Below are positions 7,226 through 10,829 of a stretch of 10,829 nucleotides of DNA, piece by piece (position 1 is the stretch's first letter; the number at the start of each line of letters is the position of its first letter). The notes under the pieces were generated by a model. It saw only the letters and a program-made list of their open reading frames with translations. It was not told the origin of the DNA and did no database searches. The position numbers were made by a program, and so were the translations under genes. The DNA comes from Paraglaciecola arctica (lineage in GTDB: Bacteria > Pseudomonadota > Gammaproteobacteria > Enterobacterales > Alteromonadaceae): NCBI GenBank assembly GCA_003232445.1, contig QIJM01000099.1, positions 1 through 10,829 on the forward strand, written 5' to 3'.

Positions 7226-8974
7226 CTAGTACGTTCTTGCTTTAGGTGGGAAGGCTTCACGTAATTTAGGTGACATATTCACCTCACGTTTTATCATTGA
7301 TTTTGTTTCAGGTAAGTAAACAGAATGGCACAACCAATTGTCATCATCTCTATCAGGGAAATCAAAACGACTATGTGCACCACGACTCTCAGTTCTGAAA
7401 TTAGCGGCTACAGCAGTGGTGTAAGCCGTTTCCATCAAATTATCTAATTCAAGACACTCAATACGCATGGTATTGAAGTCGTTGCTCTTATCATCTAAAC
7501 GAGCATTTTCTAATCTTTCGCGGATATCGCACAGTTCTTTCAAACCGGTTGCCATTGAGTCTCCTTCACGGAATACCGAGAAGTTTAATTGCATACACTG
7601 CTGCAAGTCCTTCTTAATTTGCACAGGATCTTCGCCTTTACCTACCGCTGAATTTTCCCAGCGATTAAAGCGCACCATAGCGGCATCAACATCATCGTTT
7701 GAAGCGTCACGTGCATCAATACCATCAATCGTTTTACCAAGGTGTAATCCTGTTGCACGACCAAATACCACTAAATCTAATAATGAGTTACCACCCAATC
7801 GGTTGGCACCATGCACAGATACACAAGCAATTTCACCGCAAGCGAATAATCCTTTAATAGGTGAAACATTACCGTTTGCGTCAATATTAAGCGCTTGTCC
7901 GTCTACATTGGTCGGCACACCGCCCATCATATAGTGACAAGTAGGAATAACTGGGATTGGCTCTTTTACTGGATCGACATGGGCGAAGGTACGAGATAAT
8001 TCCAAGATACCCGGCAAGCGGGACTCAAGTACGTCTTTACCTAAATGATCAAGTTTCAATTTACAATGTGGTCCTAGAGGGCCATCAAAGCCGCGACCTT
8101 CACGAATTTCTGTCATCATTGAGCGGGCCACTACGTCACGACCAGCCAAATCTTTAGCATTTGGCGCATAACGTTCCATAAAACGCTCACCGTCTTTATT
8201 CAGAAGATAACCACCTTCACCACGACAGCCTTCCGTTACCAGCGTACCGGCACCTGCAATACCCGTTGGGTGAAATTGCCACATCTCCATATCTTGCATA
8301 GGTACACCAGCACGTAGTGCCATACCTAAACCGTCGCCGGTGTTAATGTGTGCGTTGGTAGTAGACGCATATATGCGCCCTGCACCACCTGTTGCCAACA
8401 CAACTGCTTTGGATTTGAAATAAACAACTTCACCAGACTCGATATCAATAGCAGTACAACCAACAACATCACCATCTTGGTTTTTCACTAAGTCGAGCGC
8501 ATACCACTCGCTGAATACTTTTGTTTTGTTTTTAACATTTTGCTGATAAAGCAAATGTAATAATGCGTGACCTGTTCTATCTGCAGCGGCGGCAGTACGA
8601 GCACCTTGTTCGCCACCGAAGTTTTGCGATTGGCCACCGAAAGGACGCTGATAAATTTTTCCGTTTTCGAAACGAGAAAAAGGCAATCCCATATTTTCCA
8701 TTTCGATAATGGCTTCTGGGCCTGTTTTACACATATATTCGATGGCGTCTTGGTCACCGATATAATCAGAGCCTTTAACCGTATCGTACATGTGCCATTC
8801 CCAGTTATCTTCATGGGCATTACCCAGAGCAACTGTAATACCACCTTGAGCTGATACTGTGTGTGAACGTGTAGGAAATACTTTAGATAAAAGAGCACAT
8901 GATTTACCCGACTCTGAAATCTGTAATGCTGCGCGCATTACCACGGCATCATACTCATGAACAAGAATACTCAT
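7226..8974 (-). CDS. sdhA: Succinate dehydrogenase flavoprotein subunit lacking the FAD-binding glycine loop
   Basis: SdhA oxidises succinate to fumarate at a covalently bound FAD. The frame is open for 582 residues against 588 in E. coli. The family N-terminus ...DAVVIGAGGAGMRAALQ reads here DAVV-MRAALQ: seven residues, including the whole GxGxxG dinucleotide-binding loop, are missing between Val12 and Met13 (bases 8939/8938). The rest is normal: RSHTVSAQGG with the FAD-attachment histidine at His38 (His45 in E. coli), the QFHPTG segment, GRDVVARS with the catalytic arginine near 279, CHYMMGG near 347, GANRLGGNS near 392, and the C-terminal FPPKARTY. The ATG directly abuts the sdhD stop. Without the loop, FAD should not bind, so the protein is probably inactive despite its open frame. 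A sequencing or assembly cause cannot be excluded. Confidence 0.95.
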   Translation of the reverse strand: MSILVHEYDAVVMRAALQISESGKSCALLSKVFPTRSHTVSAQGGITVALGNAHEDNWEWHMYDTVKGSDYIGDQDAIEYMCKTGPEAIIEMENMGLPFSRFENGKIYQRPFGGQSQNFGGEQGARTAAAADRTGHALLHLLYQQNVKNKTKVFSEWYALDLVKNQDGDVVGCTAIDIESGEVVYFKSKAVVLATGGAGRIYASTTNAHINTGDGLGMALRAGVPMQDMEMWQFHPTGIAGAGTLVTEGCRGEGGYLLNKDGERFMERYAPNAKDLAGRDVVARSMMTEIREGRGFDGPLGPHCKLKLDHLGKDVLESRLPGILELSRTFAHVDPVKEPIPVIPTCHYMMGGVPTNVDGQALNIDANGNVSPIKGLFACGEIACVSVHGANRLGGNSLLDLVVFGRATGLHLGKTIDGIDARDASNDDVDAAMVRFNRWENSAVGKGEDPVQIKKDLQQCMQLNFSVFREGDSMATGLKELCDIRERLENARLDDKSNDFNTMRIECLELDNLMETAYTTAVAANFRTESRGAHSRFDFPDRDDDNWLCHSVYLPETKSMIKREVNMSPKLREAFPPKARTY

Positions 8975-9329
8975 TTACACACCCCACAAAACAAATAAAC
9001 CAACAACTGCATAAACAAATGCAATTAGGTTGAGAATAAATTGAATAGACGCACGTAAACCAGGTGCTTTTACATAGTCAGTTAAGACTTGCCACATGCC
9101 AATGCGCACATGAAACATAATTGAGACCAAAGTCACAAAAGTGAATACCTTCATCGCCAGACCAGAGAACAAATCATTCCAAACAGCATAAGTCACTTCT
9201 GGAGTAGAGATAAAAAACCATCCCATGAACAAAGAAAACGCGGTCATAATGATTGCAGTGGGCAGTGGCGCGAATGGTCACAAAATCTTGTACGCCATTT
9301 CGTTTTAAACTTGCTTGACCCGTTAGCAT
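8975..9329 (-). pseudogene. sdhD: Succinate dehydrogenase membrane anchor subunit D, frameshifted
   Basis: SdhD is the small membrane anchor that forms the quinone and heme b site with SdhC. The ATG at 9329 overlaps the end of sdhC by 7 bases. The start MLTGQASLKRNGVQDFVTIRATA is the family N-terminus, after which the frame runs into unrelated sequence and stops at 9174. The true continuation, ATAIIMTAFSLFMGWFF, lies in the next frame and ends in VLWGV at 8975. The cause is an exact 7-bp tandem duplication at 9255-9268. With one copy the gene encodes 115 residues, the same length as E. coli SdhD, with three membrane segments, His71 (HVRIGMWQ) and Asp82-Tyr83 (TDYVK, quinone site). An 89-90 residue protein could start at the internal ATG at 9247, but it would lack the N-terminal segment. 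Confidence 0.93.
9255..9268. repeat. Exact 7-bp tandem duplication that breaks sdhD
   Basis: GCAGTGG occurs twice head to tail at 9255-9261 and 9262-9268 (plus strand; CCACTGC twice on the coding strand). Seven bases shift the frame by one. A single copy reads ...RATAIIMTA..., as expected for the family. Confidence 0.94.
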
Positions 9330-9697
9330 AATACAACTCCTACTAAAATAGTTAAGATGATCCATGCGGCAATAATGGCTTTTGCACTCATATCACCTGA
9401 CTGAAGTTCTTCCCAGTAACCCATATCCATGATCATGTGTCTAACACCGCCTAAGACGTGATAGATCAAGGCAGAAATGGTGCCTATGGCCACAAACTTA
9501 CCCAAAGGGCCTGCCATTTGTTCTTGAACAAGGGTAAAACCTTCTGCAGATGATACAGACGTAGCCCAAGCCCAGATCACAAACATCAATGCAAAAAACA
9601 TTGCGACGCCTGTAATACGGTGGAGAATTGAGGTAATAGCTGCAGGAGGAAAACTAATAGTATTGAGTTGTAAATTAACTGGTCTTTGTTTTTTCAC
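9323..9697 (-). CDS. sdhC: Succinate dehydrogenase cytochrome b556 membrane subunit
   Basis: SdhC anchors complex II in the inner membrane and shares heme b and the quinone pocket with SdhD. It has 124 residues with three hydrophobic helices (about 21-45, 64-85 and 104-124). The KKQRPVNLQL start, Ser23 and Arg27 (TSILHRITG, quinone site), His80 (ALIYHVLGG, heme ligand) and RHMIMDMGYWEE all match the family. The start codon is GTG at 9697. An in-frame TAA lies five codons upstream and there is no ATG between, and the next in-frame ATG is too far in, so GTG is the best choice; AAGAG about 8 bases upstream is a fair ribosome-binding site. It is the first gene of the operon and overlaps sdhD by 7 bases. 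Confidence 0.95.
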   Translation of the reverse strand: MKKQRPVNLQLNTISFPPAAITSILHRITGVAMFFALMFVIWAWATSVSSAEGFTLVQEQMAGPLGKFVAIGTISALIYHVLGGVRHMIMDMGYWEELQSGDMSAKAIIAAWIILTILVGVVLC

Positions 9698-9738
9698 GTT
9701 TATCGCTCTTTATACCCGTAGGTGGTTAAACATTTCGG

Positions 9739-9744
9739 CTTATA
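9739..9744 (-). promoter_or_regulatory. Candidate extended -10 promoter for sdhCDAB-suc
   Basis: The minus strand reads TGT-TATAAG, an extended -10 motif (TGn then 5 of 6 matches to TATAAT). Transcription would start near 9732, giving a leader of about 35 bases before the sdhC GTG. The sequence at the -35 distance (GCAAAA) is poor, as is common for extended -10 promoters. Confidence 0.45.
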
Positions 9745-9759
9745 ACATCTTGCATGTTA
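9743..9759. promoter_or_regulatory. Inverted repeat over the sdhC promoter, possible operator
   Basis: TAACAT and ATGTTA form a perfect 6-bp inverted repeat with a 5-base spacer, overlapping the candidate sdhC -10. The right half is part of TGTTAATTTT, which resembles the ArcA box WGTTAATTAW. Repression of sdh by ArcA under low oxygen is established in E. coli; binding here is inference. Confidence 0.35.
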
Positions 9760-9806
9760 ATTTTTGCTAAAATTCAATTTCTATTCCCTAAGATCGTCGC
9801 CACTTT

Positions 9807-9841
9807 ATTGAAAAAAATTAAATGAATATAATTATTTCAAT
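9807..9841. repeat. AT-rich inverted repeat in the control region
   Basis: ATTGAAA (9807-9813) and TTTCAAT (9835-9841) are perfect 7-bp arms around 21 AT-rich bases. It could be an upstream activator or architectural-protein site, or chance in AT-rich DNA. Confidence 0.3.
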
Positions 9842-10058
9842 ATGAAGGGCTTTGGGCTCAAGAAGTATATCCAGCGATTCAAACAAATACAATTATTGTT
9901 CTTTATTAAAGGTTTATAAGTACTAAGAAGTAAATTACATTGGTTGTTGCAGAGGAGGATGTAGGCCTAAGACGAAACTTAACCAAGGTATGCCAAAATT
10001 TTATTTGCTTTCAGAGGGCTAAAGAAGTGAATATTTAATACGCGGGAGCGCATAAAAA

Positions 10059-10088
10059 TTGACATCATAAGTCATTGTAAGTTCAAAT
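10059..10088 (+). promoter_or_regulatory. Candidate sigma-70 promoter for gltA
   Basis: A perfect -35 TTGACA (10059-10064) and a -10 TCAAAT (10083-10088, 4 of 6) are separated by 18 bases. The start would fall near 10095, giving a leader of about 70 bases. This is the best plus-strand candidate in the region. Confidence 0.55.
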
Positions 10089-10098
10089 AGCGGCAATT

Positions 10099-10106
10099 CC
10101 CCCCCC
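10099..10106 (+). repeat. Run of eight C in the gltA leader
   Basis: Eight consecutive C lie within about 10 bases of the predicted gltA transcription start and 58 bases before the ATG. Such tracts can change length by slippage and are also error-prone in sequencing. Confidence 0.85.
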
Positions 10107-10164
10107 AGTAAATAGCAAACCATGCTGTTTATCGAACACAAAACGATTCTGAGGAGAACAGTAT

Positions 10165-10829
10165 ATGGCAGACAATAAAGCCATTTTAAAAGCGGGTGAC
10201 AAAGAAATAGAACTACCAATATTGTCAGGCACCGCAGGCCACGATGTAATAGACATAAGGTCTCTAGGTTCTATTGGGTACTTTACCTATGACCCTGGGT
10301 TTATGGCAACTGGCTCATGTGAATCATCGATCACTTATATTGATGGCGCCAAAGGCATTCTGTTGCACAGAGGTTACTCCATCGAAGAATTAGCCCGAGA
10401 TGCAGATTATATTGAAGTGGTCTACATGCTTTTGCATAACAAAACCCCCAATACCAAAGAATACAGAGACTTTAAAGACACGATTACTCGCCATACTTTA
10501 GTTCATGACCAACTAAACAACTTTTTCCGAGGTTTCAGACGCGACGCACATCCTATGGCAATGTTATGTGGCACAGTTGGTGCTATGGCTTCTTTTTACC
10601 ACGATGACTTGAATATTCATGATCCTAAGCAAAGACTACGTAGCGCATATCGTTTAGTCGCTAAAATGCCCACTTTGGTAGCGATGTGTTACAAGTACAA
10701 CATTGGCCAGCCATTTGTTCATCCTAAAAACGAATTAAGTTATGCAGAAAACTTCTTAAATATGATGTTTTCTGTACCTGCCGAAGACTACAAAATCAGC
10801 CCTGTTGTTGCTAAGGCAGTGGATAGAAT
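10165..10829 (+). CDS. gltA: Citrate synthase, type II, N-terminal part
   Basis: GltA condenses acetyl-CoA with oxaloacetate to citrate, the entry step of the TCA cycle. About 221 codons are visible and the gene runs off the window. GAGGAG lies 8 bases before the ATG. The start MADNKAILKAGDKEIELP and the later CESSITYIDGAKGILLHRGYSIEELA, FRRDAHPMAMLCG, MCYKYNIGQPFVHPKNELSYAENFLNMMF follow E. coli GltA without gaps beyond residue 12. The catalytic histidines and aspartate lie further on, outside the window. At residue 206 there is Ala where E. coli (mature numbering) has Cys206, a residue linked to NADH inhibition in that enzyme. The visible part is intact, in contrast to sucD, sdhA and sdhD. 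Confidence 0.97.
   Translation, partial: MADNKAILKAGDKEIELPILSGTAGHDVIDIRSLGSIGYFTYDPGFMATGSCESSITYIDGAKGILLHRGYSIEELARDADYIEVVYMLLHNKTPNTKEYRDFKDTITRHTLVHDQLNNFFRGFRRDAHPMAMLCGTVGAMASFYHDDLNIHDPKQRLRSAYRLVAKMPTLVAMCYKYNIGQPFVHPKNELSYAENFLNMMFSVPAEDYKISPVVAKAVDR

Larger units (their letters stand above)
9698..10164. other. Divergent sdhC-gltA control region
   Basis: This 467-base, AT-rich region separates the two divergent start codons and holds no convincing gene. It contains a candidate sdhC promoter with an overlapping inverted repeat (9739-9759), an AT-rich inverted repeat (9807-9841), a short palindrome ACAAT-T-ATTGT (9889-9899), a candidate gltA promoter (10059-10088) and a run of eight C (10099-10106). 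In enterobacteria the equivalent region is bound by ArcA and CRP; the sites here were judged by eye only. Confidence 0.8.

Noticed and set aside
7467..7934. Plus-strand open frame of 155 codons opposite sdhA
   Set aside because: It is a shadow frame; the minus-strand SdhA sequence is fully conserved here.
8488..8898. Minus-strand open frame of 136 codons overlapping sdhA in another frame
   Set aside because: SdhA protein conservation explains this stretch; the alternative frame shows no recognisable sequence.
9990..10022. Ten-codon open frame (MPKFYLLSEG) in the gltA-sdhC region as a leader peptide
   Set aside because: It lies upstream of the predicted gltA promoter, has no convincing ribosome-binding site and no attenuator structure after it.
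10019..10219. Minus-strand open frame of 66 codons overlapping the gltA start
   Set aside because: It overlaps the gltA promoter, leader and first codons, and its hydrophobic composition is that of a chance antisense frame.

Overview
This window is a TCA-cycle gene cluster from a gammaproteobacterium. On the minus strand lie sdhC, sdhD, sdhA, sdhB (succinate dehydrogenase, complex II), then sucA, sucB (2-oxoglutarate dehydrogenase E1 and E2), then sucC, sucD (succinyl-CoA synthetase). On the plus strand, divergent from sdhC, is the start of gltA (citrate synthase). This is the same order and divergence as in E. coli. The proteins align closely with the E. coli ones as I remember them. The moderate G+C and the SucB with two lipoyl domains suggest a marine Alteromonadales relative (Alteromonas/Glaciecola type). 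That genus-level guess is inference.

Layout: 1-839 sucD (3' end outside the window), 839-2005 sucC, 2128-3594 sucB, 3604-6429 sucA, 6504-7214 sdhB, 7226-8974 sdhA, 8975-9329 sdhD, 9323-9697 sdhC, 9698-10164 divergent control region, and 10165 onward gltA (first ~221 codons). Overlaps or short gaps, and no clear terminator, suggest one sdhCDAB-sucABCD transcription unit. No lpd (E3) gene is present; E3 is normally shared with pyruvate dehydrogenase and encoded elsewhere.

The pathway has no new gene, but three genes carry lesions. sucD is frameshifted by an exact 10-bp tandem duplication. sdhD is frameshifted by an exact 7-bp tandem duplication. sdhA has an in-frame loss of seven residues that removes the GxGxxG FAD-binding loop. 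Removing one repeat copy restores normal full-length reading in both sucD and sdhD. gltA (as far as visible), sucA, sucB, sucC, sdhB and sdhC look intact. The lesions fall on the two enzymes that make and use succinate. If they are real, the cell would be blocked at succinyl-CoA to succinate and at succinate to fumarate, while the arm from citrate synthase to 2-oxoglutarate dehydrogenase stays open. The alternatives are an assembly or data-processing artefact, or a mixed or mutated clone. Read-level evidence would decide.

Smaller points of interest are the duplicated lipoyl domain in SucB, a strong hairpin between sucB and sucC, an inverted repeat over a candidate extended -10 promoter of sdhC, and a run of eight C just downstream of the likely gltA promoter.
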